Of a DNA stretch of 64,000 bases, positions 37,632 through 50,668 are shown one piece after another. A model generated the notes under the pieces. The model did not search any database, was not told where the DNA came from, and saw only the letters and a list, made by a program, of their open reading frames with translations. The translations under genes and the position numbers were made by a program. Every line of letters starts with the position of its first letter. Positions within the stretch are counted from its first letter, which is position 1. Source of the DNA: Triplophysa rosa. Lineage: Eukaryota; Chordata; Actinopteri; Cypriniformes; Nemacheilidae. The stretch spans positions 24,280,103 through 24,344,102 of the forward strand of contig NC_079891.1 of NCBI RefSeq assembly GCF_024868665.1, written 5' to 3'.

Positions 37632-39345
37632 AATCTTGCTTTAATAGATTCATGACAAAAACAGTATTGACTTCATTGATTCGTTTAAGTATTTTGTTTA
37701 AGTATTACATGTACAATTACTTTTTTATAACTGATGAGAATATGACAAAGATTTGCAAAACATATATTTTATTTTTGTTGATCATAGCTTAACAAGGAGA
37801 ACAGCGGTTGTTTTTTTCTTGAATTCAAAACAGTATTTCTAAACAGACTCCCTGGTTACCTGTTACACCAGTCATCATCCAACTTACTGTACCACAGTTC
37901 AGATAACTTGACAAAGTAAGAGACAGGCATCCTGTTCCGTGCAGTAAGGCATTTTGTGAAATGACAATGTTTGAGCTTTTGGTTAAAAAGAAAAGAGAAA
38001 AATAGCAGTGATTTCCATATATTTCAATGATCGTTGTAAACCACCTACCCAGTTGGCAGGCTAAAGCCAGCCTTTCTTATAACACTGCTTCACATATTCC
38101 AACCTGGACCCTGCACTAAACACAAACCCCTGGGGCGAGTTTTTATAAAGAATCAAGTCTTATGCTCGGCTAGTGTTCTTCAATCTTAAGAAAGCCTGAA
38201 TTAAAAAAGAAGTGCTTTCAATTCAGCCAGCTGCAGCCCATTATATTAAACCTTTTCTTTACAAATGGGGTCTGACCATTGTAACGCTGAGATAAAAGAA
38301 AATACAGGGGCAAGCTTTATAGAGAACCGACGAGTTTAGTGTCAACGTATAGCAGCGGCCGTATTTTGCATGCTATTAACACAAGAGCAACCAACCTTTA
38401 GACACGCCGGATCATTTTCTAATTCCTTGATCACCAGCAACAGCTCAACAGCACAAATGCATTAAATGCACCAGCAGCAGCGTAACCTGTGTTCTGTAAG
38501 GCTCTGACAGTCTTGCAAAACAGCAAAAAATAAATCTGTTTATCCCCATCATCATTCATACCTCAAATCTGGCATGACGTGTGTTGCTTAGAATTATTGC
38601 ACTGGTTACTGGGCTCTAGAATCACAGTAGCGATGGATAATGAATAAAAATAAAAACTATTCCTACAACTACTACAACACAACGCTTGCTCACTCATATT
38701 CTCTAGGCAAAGCACAAAAAGCACATATGGCTTGCCATAGCGATGAACGACGTGTGATTTCGACTTCTTGCTTGCCTACACAGCTTTTTGTTATTCACAT
38801 TTTTATCAGACTGATTGATGTGTGAACTATTTACAGTGCTATTTTAGCAGAAACGGGGAAAGTGACTGCGACAATCCCACTTGGTATGGTGTCATTTCAG
38901 TCTCATTAGGCGTAATTCACGACGCTGTGATTCAACGGGACATGTTGCTCACACAAGTTCAGAAGAGTCAAAACCCTTCTTTTTTAAAGAAGAAAACAAT
39001 GATTAAGGCAATACGTTGGCTGGAAAGTAGAGTGGGGACTGAGCAACATCCAATTGCCACACCATATCACCACCACGGCAGAACAGTGAATGTCAATTAA
39101 AAAAAAAAAACATACAGAATTACGATGAATTCATTGTTAACTCGATGACATTTAGACAGGAGATATGTGTGCCACTGCGGCTGGATTAGTTCAACCCAGT
39201 CAAATGTTTTTCTTATTTTTTGGCTTCTCTGTAATACAAAAGAGCTTTTAAAATGAACTAAAACTTCACAGACCACTCTGACCTGGAGTGGTGCACTCTA
39301 ATACTGGGATTTATCCTCTTCTACGATCACCTCAGCAGCGTACAA
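37632..39345. other. Convergent 3' region of spaca9 and tsc1
   Basis: The two genes end tail to tail. Most of the stretch is repeat-free and probably tsc1 3' UTR. A minus-strand AATAAA at 37768-37773 could end tsc1, which would bring the two mRNAs close to or over each other. No clear AATAAA for spaca9 was seen. Confidence 0.4.
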
Positions 39346-42300
39346 TCAATGCTCATGATGGGTCTCATTGTAATCCATTATTCGAAGATCGTGCTGTCTC
39401 CTCCGCTGAATATTATACGCACGGGGTCTGTCCATGGGCTGCAGGTCAATCTGATCATTAGACCCCTCAAGCTCAACATTATCTGAAGGGTCTACTAGTT
39501 TCGGATCCTGAGAGAAGCAGGTGGGGGCAGCTGGCTCCTCTTCGTAGTGGCTCTCGCTCTTATTACGGAAGAGCTCTCTGGCACGCTTACCCAAAAAGCT
39601 TCCGGTACTGGGGCAAGAGCCAATTGCCAGTGGGGAGTCGCAGGGAAGGGAGGAAAATGAGCGGGCGAGCGCGGAAAGATCTTCTTCCTGACTGCCGTTA
39701 ATGAGCGCTCTGGGAGGCGTATGAGAAGACACGGCAGACACTTCGCCATTGAAACACATGTATGCGTTTTCCTCTCTTTTCAAGGGGTCAGCTGATGGAG
39801 ATGAAGCAGATGGGCTGGTACTGTTGCGATTTGACCTGAAACACAAAAGGGAATGTAATTTCTGCTGGAAATTCAACAAACCATAACGAGTCTCGAAACA
39901 TCTGAAATGTATTTCAGAATTTACACTTGAAAAGCAACCCGTGCAGAATATTACGGTAAGGAACGCACCTCTGGTTGGTGGAACTGCTGGGCTCAGAGGT
40001 GCTCTCTGCTGGTGAACCGGTGTGCAGGTTCTTCAGCTCTATTTGACTGTAGAGCTCAAGCAGCTCCGACTGTAATGCCTGAGTGATGTGTTTTTGAGCA
40101 AAGTATCTGTTTTCTGAAACCTGCAGCTGCTCCCTACAAAAAACCCAGATTTAAACTAATAAATCAAGGCCAAGACGCTTTTGAAGAGCTGAACAAACCT
40201 GACGATCCACATTCCACAAACCTATGTACCAACTACATAAGTAGGCCATTAGCAAATATAATATGAAGTTTGTATACAATTACACTTAAATATTATTTCA
40301 AAAAGTTCAACATAATATAGTAGTAATAATTTGTTTAATGATGTATGTAGATAGAAATAGCTCATTCTAAGGTAATAAAAACATAACACTTCATTATGTA
40401 AGGTCTTTATACACCTCTGAAGACATACTATATCATATTGTATTTCTGTCAATAGATCATCCAAAAAATTACACACTGGACTTTTAAACGTTAAATAGTG
40501 TTATCAAAAAACGACTAAGAAGGGATGGACAGTCTCATACATGGCTTGACTTTTGACATTCTCCAGAAATTTCTTCTGCTCTCGGATGACTTGCTCTTTC
40601 TTAGTGACTTGGGTCTCCAGGTCAGTGATGCGCTGCTGGGCTGCCTCGAGTCTCTGACCCTGCTGGAGGGAGCTCTGCCTCAAACGCTCTACCTCCCGCA
40701 GTGAAGACGCCTGCTGCATCTTCAGCTCCTAACAATCACACGAGAAATCTGAATTGATCTAAACAAACCATGCAAATTACCAATAAAGAGCAAGTGAATT
40801 TCATTTCAGCTCTTTGAAATGCTCAGCATTGGGTACTAGAGACTTAAAATCAATATAGCAGATGAACATTAAATTCAAATGTCAAACTTCTGTAGAATAG
40901 ATTCAAATATACTGTTAAATGTAGTGATGAGTACTAAAGTAACCAACATATTCGGGTGGGGGATTTATAGACAGGTGATATGTAAGACGCGTAAGGCTGT
41001 GAAGTTCTGCAGGTACAGATTGTGTATGCCTTAAATAGAGACCTCTGTCGAAGTCTCGTAACCTTGAACACATGCTTGCACTTTTCACACACTAATTCAC
41101 TTTCCTGGCAAGGTTACAAGTGCTCAGGGTATTTCATAAACTGATGTTTTGGCAAAGACTGTGTGAAAGCACCTACTGTGATGTTAAAAAAAACCCAGCA
41201 GATCTTTAGTTTGCCTGTAGGTAAGCAACGACATCAGCACAGTTAATAACAGTCGTCAAACTTTTTCTGTCAAGGACCATCTTGCATACCTTGCTTGCCT
41301 CGGGTCCCAAGCGCTCAATTTCTTCCACGCATAGCTTGTTGGCCTCACCCAAAAGCAGGAACTGTTTGTTCAAAAAAGCCATCTGCTGCTCCATACTCTC
41401 ACTTTTGTTGAGCTGAGATTGGACAAATCAAGCACACAAATGAAACACTACATACATTCATGTCATGGGTAGAATCTGCTTTCAAATGTAGAGCCTAAGT
41501 TTACAAAATACAACAGGGGATTTCACATGTCTTACCTTGATGGACAGCTGGCTGAGCAGGTGTCCCATATTACATACTTTGTTGTTGGCTCTCTGTAGCT
41601 CCGCCTCCATTTCGCCCACCTTTTTCTGATTTTCTTGCAAGTCACTCTATAATTGACACCATGAAGAACATTACTCAACATTATTTAACACAAATATTAT
41701 ATACGATCTATCAACTGTATCCTAAAACAAAATGACTACATTTTGAGTGCATAAAAATGCCCTACAGCTCTGCGCTCACCTGCAGTTCCTGCATCTTTGA
41801 GTAATAGTCATTGCGTTCCTTCTGCAGCTGCTGGATTTGCGCCTGCAGCTGGTTCACCACAGTCTCTCTGTCCTCTCGCAGAAGCCTGGAGCGCCGCTGT
41901 TCCTCCTGCAGGCTCATCTGTAAAGCCTGCATCTCAACATCCTGAAGCTTGAGTTGGGTTTTCTGCCACACACCAACAAAGACACCATTAGAAAGCCACT
42001 GTTTTATGTATATGGCTAATCTTTTTCAGTTCTATTCTTACCATGGAGTTGTTCTGCTCTTCCAGTGCAGTCGTGTTGACGATACGGCCAAACAAACGGC
42101 GGTTCCGGAGCGCATGCTGCTCTCTCTTATGTCTCTCATACAGCAGCTGGTTATGGAGCAACAGCAGCTGACTGCGCAACATCCCCAGTTCATCAGATGC
42201 TACAGACACAAGAACTGCAAAAAATACACTGAAGTCAACTCATAATCAGCAGCATTTTGCGGTCAATTAAATTTACAGTCCTAAAAGGATTTGACACTAC

Positions 42301-45300
42301 CGAGATCATTTTTGACTGATTACAAAAGGACATGAGCAAAAATAAAATCTGTATTGATTTTGAGAAATGATAACTTGTAAGAGAACAACATAGAAAACAG
42401 AAGGAGAGAAAATGACTAATGTGGATTAAGACGAATGAAACAAGAAAATGGAAACAAACAGAAGTTGGAGAGGAATGGTTTTGTCCTTTGCTAGGATGAG
42501 GAAAGGTTCAAGGACACAATCGTCTCGAGCATGGACAGCCTATGAATTAGTAAATTACCAAATACCTTTTCCTTTATTGCTATGCTGTTTACCTCCAGAG
42601 TTTGGGTCCGACGATTGGTTTTGAACGAACAGAGTTCTGTAAAACACCAACATGTGTTACAAATTCTCTAAAACAACACGATCAGTAATCCTGAAGAAAT
42701 CCACGTACCTCTTTAGCAGCTTGTCATGTGTGTCATGGCCCTGCTGAATAACACGGTCCAACACCTCCAGCGGTGAAGTTGCAGAAAGATCCTCGCCCTC
42801 CATCTCTCGGTGTAGCGTCCTCTCTCCCTCCACCCTCCTCAAGGCCTCTGTGGTCTTTGTCTCCAAAAACAAATACGCCACTTTAGGCAGGGCAAGGTCA
42901 AACAGCGGCTCGTAGGGCAAGGGTTCTTTCATCAGTTCGGACAGAGAACATTTACTCAGACCCTTTCCATTCTCTATGGGGGTGAAAGGAGGCCACAGGG
43001 ACCATGGAGGTTGCTGATCTCCTCCTTTGGTTGTGGCTTCACCCCTGTCTGGTGTGGAGACTAAATTTGGTTCGTTGCTCGGGTGGGATGAGAGCAAGGT
43101 GTCCGAGGAGCCGGAAAAAAAAGAATCCAGGCCGGGCCTCGTCGCAAAATCCAGTTTCCCATGTGTCGGGCTTAAAATCTCCTCTGTGATAGCGACTGGG
43201 AAAATAAAATGTTAGAGATGCTGATGAGATGAGAGGTCACTAAACACTAAAGCATGACTGAAAACGGTTTTCTATACTTGAACGCTGTGGGACGCATGAC
43301 GCCTCGACTCTCACCATCCTCTCACTCCTCGTCTGTCTTCTTGACAATGTCGTATAGGGTCACCAATGACGCTGGACTCTTGCCATCGCTAGCACCTCCT
43401 AAAGAGTAACCAAAGCAAAAGACATTGATCAGCGTGCCTGAGCAGCGAAGGTCAAATCCTCAACAGAATGAAGTTGTGCAAAATATCATCAGATAATCTC
43501 ACCGTTGTTGTTTATACTTTTAGGCATGACTTTCTTCAGATCTTTGAGCGTTGGATTTACCTAAGCAGTTCAGAAAATAATTTGCATGAGAATGTGCACA
43601 GATTATTTCTCAGAATGGGTTTAGTAAACCCAGAAGTACTATCTTTATACCGTATGTACCTTAGCCTGAGTACTGCTGGTGTTTTGGGCGGCCTGCCCTA
43701 GTTCCTCTGAGAATGATGGGAGCGGAGATGACCCTGAGGGGGTTGAAGGAGACAAGGACCATTTTCCATCCACTGTTAAAAATGAAAACCAGTCAAAATC
43801 TGAGGCACATACATAAGCATCAAAGCAACAAACAGGATGTTTTTTTATTCTTTGTGCATATAGGCTGACCTGGTGTGTTGAGGATCCGTCCTGAGAGGTG
43901 GGCGGCACTATGCGAGACTTCTGAAACGGTGGTAGGGGACATTCTGGAGCTGGGCGGGGTGGTTATCCCACAGATTGAGGAAGGACTCCATATGCCCTCC
44001 TTTAATCCTGAGGAGTTTATCTCATCACTCTGCTGCTGGAACATATAAATTCAGCAATGGATCGTATAACTGCTCCTTAAATACTTTAAAGGGATAGTTC
44101 ACCCAAAAATGAAAATTCTGTCATCATCTACTTATCCTCAGGTTGTTCCAAATCTGTATACATTTATTTGTTCTGCTAAACACATAGAAAGATATTTGGA
44201 AGAGTGTCAGTAACCACACAGAGCTCACCCCGCATTGACTACCATAGCATGTATTTTCCCTATTATGGCAGAAAATGGGGGGTGAGATCTGTTTGGTTAC
44301 AAGCATTCTTACCAATATCTTTCTCTGTGTTCATCAAGGCAAAGACATTTATACAGGTTTGGAATAATCTGAGGGTGAGAATTCATAAATGTTTGGGTGA
44401 ACTGTCCCTTTAATAGTATTCACAGGCTGTTTTTGAAGCATTTAATTGTGTTCTTCTGTACAGACTGTATTGTAGCACAGAGTAGAAGACATTCTGAACA
44501 ATCTGATAACAATCACTGAATGTCTTACTTGATGGTTGGGGGGGGGTGTCCTGGAACCTGATTCCTGGGAAACAGTAAGAAAAGGAAGTGATAGCGAATG
44601 AGACTGGCAAACAGCGGTCATCGGCGTGACAGAGGTCATTTCTGTTGGAAGACAAGTAGGTAAGATTCACTGGAAAGAACAGTAGCATTATTGCATTAAA
44701 CGAATAGTTCACCTTCAAAATGAAAATTATTTCATTATTTACTCACTCTCTTATCATTTTACACCCGTGTGATTTTCTCTCTTCTGCAAAACACAAAAGA
44801 AGATATTTTGAAAAATGTTGGTACCCAAAACCCGTTGGTCCCCCTTGACTTTTATTGTATGGACACAAAGCCAAAAGTCAATGAGGACCAACAGTTTTCG
44901 GTCCCCAACATTTTTCAAATGGATCTCCTTTTGTGTTCTGCAGAAGAAAGAAAATCAAATCGGTTTCAAATGGTGAGTAAATGATGACAGAATTTTCATG
45001 TTGAAGGTAAACTATTCCTTTAATAACAGAAGAAAAATGATCACGTGAAGCACATTCAGCTCACCATGGATACTGAGCTCCGAACATGACCGGCTGTGTT
45101 CTACAGGGCGGCGTGCTACGTAATCAGACAAAGAAGAATAGCCCTCTTCACAGGATGCCTCCTTTGGATCGAGGGAAACTTTACCACATTCAATCACTAT
45201 ATCATGGGGCTCGAATCTCTTCCATCTACAAAAAATGACAAACAGGTGAAGTATGACCAAACACATAATCTCTCATCCAGTTGAAAGTCTGTTTATTTGT

Positions 45301-47037
45301 ACATACCTTATAGGATCAACCTCGTAATCTTTGGTTCCTGTGATGAGCTCTGGATGTATCCGTACGTGCTCCAACATTGGCTAGCAAAGGAAAAAGAAGA
45401 TAACAGAGTGAGTGTTAGCAAGTAAGCACAGTGTAACACAACAGATACTGACTCACCTTAACTACTTCTTCGAATGTATCCACATTCTCCTTCATGCTGT
45501 AATGTGCACGTAGGTAGGAAACAAAATTACACGGGTACATCCCGTATAGTCGGTGGAAAAGTGAGTATACACTGGCATGCAGATGGACTGCATACACTCC
45601 CTGAGTGTGACCTGGAGGACACCGACAATATGTTCAGTCAAAGCTAGTGAGATATCTTCCATGTCCAGAATAAAAACCAAGCGGTTTTTACAATAAAGAT
45701 AAAGAAAGGTATTAGAAATGTGTATGACAGACTACCTGGGTGCCGTTGGTTCCAAGCAGCAAGCCTTCCAAAGATGTCAAAGAACTCACAGAGAAGCTGT
45801 TTGTTGGTTTGAGGAATCATGGGTAGGAGAGTAATCAACACCAGAACCCCAGTTATGAGAACCACTACATCAGAATCAGCCTGCAAGTAGAAATTATTTC
45901 TAAAACAAACCATAAAGACTCTCCAGATATGAAAATAGTTTTTTTTGTATTGGACATCTGCTTGCCATTCATGTTCACCTAACTAAACACAGAGCAACTT
46001 TTCTTATGTAGAACATTAACCATGTTCAAAATCCTATTTGTAGCTTCGTCACACTCGACTGGACTTCAGTATGGTACCTTGAGGCATTTGAGCAACGAAG
46101 CAAACAAAGGGAAGCGTGCAATCTTGTGGATCCATTGTGGCTGCTTGCGGACAACATGGCCAAGGAGGGTGACGGTGGAGAGACGGCTGCTCTGCTTGCC
46201 CATGCATTCATTCATCTTATCTAAAAGATGCTGCATAGAAACACGTGCAGATGAAGTTGTTATTCATCAATTCCTGACAGATGTTCTATAATCCATGAAG
46301 GCATAAAACACTTATGTAAACAGCAGTGAAGGGAAAAGTGGATTAAGGCAGGTGTATTATTTTTGTCATGTGTCCATATACTGTATTATGACATACTATT
46401 ACAAATTGTTTCACTGCAGTAAAATATAGACAATCACAACAGTAATCGTTTTGCTGGATGGTCTATGCAAATATTACACAGAACAATGAGACTTTTGAAT
46501 GAGATCATGTATTAATAAATGTCATTTATTGTCATATTGTAATTCGAAATGTAAATCATTTTATCTCCTTATATGACACAGCTCACCTCCTAACACGAGG
46601 GACAAAAAAATAGCACAACTCAACCCAACAACTCATCCCCTAAACTCAAACCAGCATAGGCTGACCATACCTTATCATGGGGCTCCCTGACAGAAGACAG
46701 GATATCCACAGCTTGAGATGAATTTGTGTCCAGGAAATATTCCACAAGGCTATTCAGCAACATAGCACCTTTATCTACCAGTGAAAAAACAAATGACCTT
46801 CACTGTGATTTAAAGACTTGTATATTGATATACAGCAATTACTTATAGTATAAAAGCAGTGAAAGTGCAAACAGAAAACTCCCTTTTAGTAAATACTGTT
46901 TCAACAAACTTATCGATTTGACCCTGACCTGTGCTAAGAGTCTCCTGCAGCAGGGTTTTAACTTGCTCCAGCTCGTGCAAGTCGGTGGACCCCAAAAGAG
47001 GGAGAAGGTCGAATGCGTTCGGCTGCTCCTTGGCCAT
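39346..47037 (-). CDS. tsc1: TSC1 (hamartin), with one in-frame TGA
   Basis: Scaffold of the TSC1-TSC2-TBC1D7 complex that restrains Rheb/mTORC1 at the lysosome (family knowledge). Coding exons: 47037-46929, 46774-46671, 46230-46078, 45880-45736, 45611-45457, 45380-45307, 45225-45065, 44641-44529, 44035-43870, 43772-43660, 43560-43503, 43398-43315, 43195-42709, 42636-42593, 42199-42042, 41962-41780, 41646-41536, 41412-41290, 40728-40541, 40133-39969, 39835-39346. They total 3384 nt, 1128 codons, phases consistent at every junction. The start is [12 protein letters not shown]. Conserved core: [40 protein letters not shown]. Middle: [14 protein letters not shown]-terminal coiled coil: [24 protein letters not shown]-terminus: [13 protein letters not shown]. 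Codon 476 (43324-43322) reads TGA, so as sequenced the full-length frame is broken unless that 84-nt exon is skipped. Confidence 0.93.
40322..40488. repeat. Interspersed repeat family B, copy 3
   Basis: AATAGCTCATTCTAAGGTAA and TGTAAGGTCTTTATACACCT match 20080-20275. It lies in a tsc1 intron and is truncated. Confidence 0.65.
43315..43398 (-). CDS. tsc1: tsc1 84-nt exon carrying the in-frame TGA
   Basis: The previous exon leaves one base (G). This exon then reads [20 protein letters not shown] and KTDEE, TGA, ED, with a GTGAGA donor after it. The next exon resumes in the right phase (VAITEEIL). A C-to-T change in a CGA codon would explain the stop. An internal GTGAGA (43325-43320) could serve as an alternative donor, but joined to the strong acceptor at 43196-43197 it shifts the frame. 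The exon is phase 1-1 and 84 nt, so skipping it keeps the frame. Confidence 0.75.
44088..44414. repeat. Foldback MITE-like element, copy 8
   Basis: TTTAAAGGGATAGTTCACCC at the left, GGGTGAACTGTCCCTTTAAT at the right. It lies in the tsc1 intron just 3' (in gene sense) of exon 44529-44641. Confidence 0.85.
44696..45023. repeat. Foldback MITE-like element, copy 9
   Basis: TTAAACGAATAGTTCACCTT at the left, AAGGTAAACTATTCCTTTAA at the right. It lies on the other side of the same tsc1 exon. Confidence 0.85.
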
Positions 47038-47208
47038 AGCTGTGCAGGACAGTGAGCAGGACTGATGCCTTTGTCACAGCGTAAACCAATGTCCTGTGGT
47101 GTCAGCATGGGGTGCTTCTGCATGAACTAGTAACAAAAGTGACAAAGTCAGTCAATATAGCCACTGCCAACAAACTTGCAAGTTAAACCCATTGGTTGTG
47201 TCTTACAT

Positions 47209-47356
47209 TTACGTGTAAGTTTACGCATTTGGCAGACGCTTTTATCCATTGCATTATACTATACATTTATATCCGAGTATGTGCAATCGCCTGGGATCAA
47301 ACCCATGGCGTTTGCGTCGCTAGCGCCATGCTCTAACCACTGAGCTACAGGAAAGC
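47209..47356 (-). repeat. tRNA-derived SINE
   Basis: Read on the minus strand it starts CCTGTAGCTCAGTGGTTAGA (A box) and continues with GGGTTTGATCCCAGGC (B box). The core includes GGATAAAAGCGTCTGCCAAA. It is not a functional tRNA gene: there is no cloverleaf 3' half and the core is fused on. Confidence 0.8.
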
Positions 47357-47599
47357 TTATAACATGGTCACCACGTCGAAACAGAACTACGGCTAACTTA
47401 CATACTAACAACAACGAAACTACTAGCTAAAATGAATTACTTATTGAAAACAATACCTTACCGTATACCGTGAGCGTTTAACTTATATAACTTAGAAAGG
47501 TTCTTTCGTAGCTCCCCTTAACGTTCACGTAACTAAAACGTAATCGTTAGTGCATAACTGAAGCATTTAGACGTCCCGTCGTACTACGTGACAGAAACA

Positions 47600-48070
47600 C
47601 ATTAATCACTGCACACACTGCACACACTGCTCACTAACGAGGGCTGTAAACTCGGCACACGACAATGACATCTGCTTGAACTATAACCGGATGTGCTCAA
47701 AAACAACTGTATCGCAATAAACAAGCATCAAATGTCTCCAAATGCGTTTATTTTATTACCCTACGAAGTGTGAACTTCAAACAGTCGCCATCTTGGGAAC
47801 CTCGCGACCTTTTACACAGCTGAGCTGAGCTGTTTGCGCAGATGAAAAACTGAATATCTGTAATGATCCTGCTACGCGTTCATTCAAGAAATGTGGGATA
47901 ATAAGATTGCGTTGTATGAGAAAGAGAATACTGACCGACTCTTCAGCATCGCTGTCACAAGATCACTGCATGAGTGGCAGAAAGATGTGAAATGGTGTGC
48001 TAGCTAAGCACGTAGCAGCTGCCTTCAGCGTGACAGAAATGCACGGCGCATGCGCGGAGCTTTAAAGGAC
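47600..48070 (-). promoter_or_regulatory. tsc1 promoter region with YY1 and NRF1 sites
   Basis: About 0.6-1 kb upstream of the tsc1 start codon. On the minus strand CAAGATGGCGAC (47784-47795) is a YY1-type site in gene sense. GCGCATGCGC (48046-48055) is a perfect palindromic NRF1 site. Both are typical of TATA-less housekeeping promoters. A non-coding first exon is expected here and spliced to an acceptor just before the ATG (CTGCACAG, CT, ATG). Confidence 0.5.
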
Positions 48071-50380
48071 AAACATGTTTATGTAGTCAGAGTACTGAAA
48101 GGTATGTTAGAAGTAAAATGTTATAAACTGTTAGTTTCCTGTTAATAATAATATTTATTCGTGTAATTAAAAAAATTCCACATTCATAGACAATTAAATT
48201 CGTTGAATATATACGAAATATACGTATACGGTTTAAACGGAATTATTTTACTTCATTAAAACTAAAAATTAAGTGTTTGTTTTCAAAGATAAAAATCGAG
48301 CATTACTATAAAGGTAAACTATCTGATTTGCGCCCAATGGTTATCAAAGTAAAATTAACATTACAATTCCATTTTTGTTTTCTATGCAGTGATATTGATA
48401 CAATTGAACCGTTGCTTACTGTAAGCATCAGATGTAAAAGCCTCTGTAAACCTTTTCAGTCAAAGCTAAAAATGTAAATGTAAAAGGGAAATGTAAAAAA
48501 TTTAGATGATGAGACTTTGAGTCTTAGTCCTCCTCACATTATCTAAAAAACATCCCAATTTAACATACACCATTACTAGTCAGACTGTGGCATACAATAT
48601 CTGACTATAAACTCCAACAGCGTTGGATACAGAGAAGCCAAACACCTCTCTAAATTAACCAGCATAATAACCTTTGCCCGCATCTCTTGTATCGACTGTA
48701 AATGCAAACAAACCAGTCTGTGCATTTTACTGAGCTCTTTTGTTAATAATGTGGTGTGTAATTAGTCTGTTGAGAGGTATTAATTACTGCTGTGATGTTG
48801 CTTATTAATATCCGATTCATTCATTGTTCCAAGGACGGCTTGATATAAGCTGCTGGCAGAAATTATCGAGAAGAAAAGAGCATTCAGATAACACCCCTTA
48901 CACAGTGAGTGTGGTTGTGTACTGAGTTCTGAGCAAAAAAAGCCTACCGATAAGAAAAAGGTGGACATTGAGATCCAGGTGCCACCCCAAATTCACACTC
49001 CACATAAATAGTGCGATGAGAGATTAATGAAGCCACTCTCTTCAATTAGCTTTGATTAAACAATCATATGTAATGTAATATACTCTTGCTTCTATTGTTC
49101 CATTTTATTTCAGTTGTTCCATTAAATAAAAAGAAAGAGGGTCTTGTGCGACACCATTAGGTGGAGCCATTTTCATGCCACCCAGCATTGCATCTCCTTG
49201 CTCTTCCTGCATGGGCACAACAATCATTCAGGAGCATAGGAAAAATTTGCATGATAATAGTGAAGAATAAGTAGGATTAGTCAAATCAAATTCTGAATGA
49301 GGAAAGTTAAAATTTTATGTTAACACACAATAATTGTGCTAAGTCCATACCATTTTGCAGCATACTTTGAGAACTTTCTTCTTTCACAAAATAGGAACCA
49401 CATGCTCTTCTCAGAATGAATACACAGCTAATACCCAAGCTATTGTCTAATTGGTTGCTAATGGTGCTATCCTAAAACCCTGCTAATTTCTGTCTGGATG
49501 AGAAAAGCAAACGGTTTTAAATGTTGCGTGCATGTTGCAATATGCTTTTTGTCCTCAATGGTTCTTACATTTTTTTAGTTAGTTCTCCTTAAGAGAAATG
49601 CTTGTCAGAAGTGATAAAAACACCAAGCTAAATTCTATTTCCTTCTGCGCTAAGAGCACCATTACAAGGCTGTGTCTGTTTTTGTTGTCCTGGATAATTA
49701 TGAGCAAAGCCTCTTCATTAGGCAGAGATAAGAATAATTAAACAGACATTTTTTGCAGGATGAAGCATGGTTTAAATTATGTTTTCAAAGAATGATAAAG
49801 CCTATCCCCAGTGAAAATTGTTAAACATGGTTAAAACTACATTATATTTACAAGTCACACTTCAACCCCAGGGAATATTACATTCTAGACAATTAAATGC
49901 TTAAAGAGATTCACGGTGCTTTGAGTATAAAGTATGAATGTTTTGTTGTTTGTATTTTTTTGTTATGTGTATACATATCAGTGAAATCAAACACCACTGC
50001 AGCACATATTATATAGTGCTTTACCACTGCATGATCCAAACTGACACTTTGAGAGCTGAGACCCAGTTTGAGACTAACTCTGCTGGTATCATTTATTGAG
50101 AGCCTGAAAAATCTAAGTAGCAGTTCGGATGTCATCTCCCCTTATTCACATTTCCACGTCTTGCGCTGTGTAATGTTATGAATGTATTGATGTCTAATGA
50201 TTCCCATTTCTTTAATGAGTGCATTTAGCCTATTATGTTGAGGAAAAAAGAAAGATTTAAAGAGAGTTATGGTTATTTTATATATAAAGTGCATTTCCTT
50301 CGCCGCTGTTGTTTGTGCCAACACTCAACTGATGTCATGTTTTAATCTCTCTTTGCAATTGATTGTGGGTGTGTGACTAA
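48071..50380. other. tsc1-grin1 intergenic region, first part
   Basis: No gene seen. The stretch around 48500-49330 is repeat-free with ATTAATTACTG and GTAATTAGTC homeodomain-like words and could be regulatory. The rest is AT-rich. Confidence 0.35.
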
Positions 50381-50384
50381 TATC

Positions 50385-50668
50385 AGGCTTTCTCGGTGGC
50401 TGCTCCCACACTTTGGAACAGTCTTCCTCTCAATATTAGACCCCCCCTTTTGTTTCCATTTTCAAATCTTCCCTAAAAACATATCTTTATTATGTGTGTT
50501 TTAATTGAGGGTGAATATATCTATGTCTCTATGGTTTTGATCCAGTGTGATAATTTTGCTTTTAATTTTCTTTTTCTTTTAATTACTGTTTTAATATCTC
50601 AGCACTTTGGTTACAACTTCTGTTGTTTTTAAATGTGCTTAATAAATTAATAAACTAAACTAAACAAA
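50385..50668 (+). mobile_element. LINE 3' fragment
   Basis: A short decayed C-terminal reverse-transcriptase piece (FSVAAPTLWNSLPLNIR) followed by an AT-rich tail and TTAATAAATTAATAAACT. It is related in type to the L2 fragment at 15885 but is a different subfamily. Confidence 0.7.

Noticed and set aside
47290..47356. Possible tRNA gene (A and B boxes)
   Set aside because: No complete cloverleaf and it is joined to a SINE core, so it is a tRNA-derived SINE.
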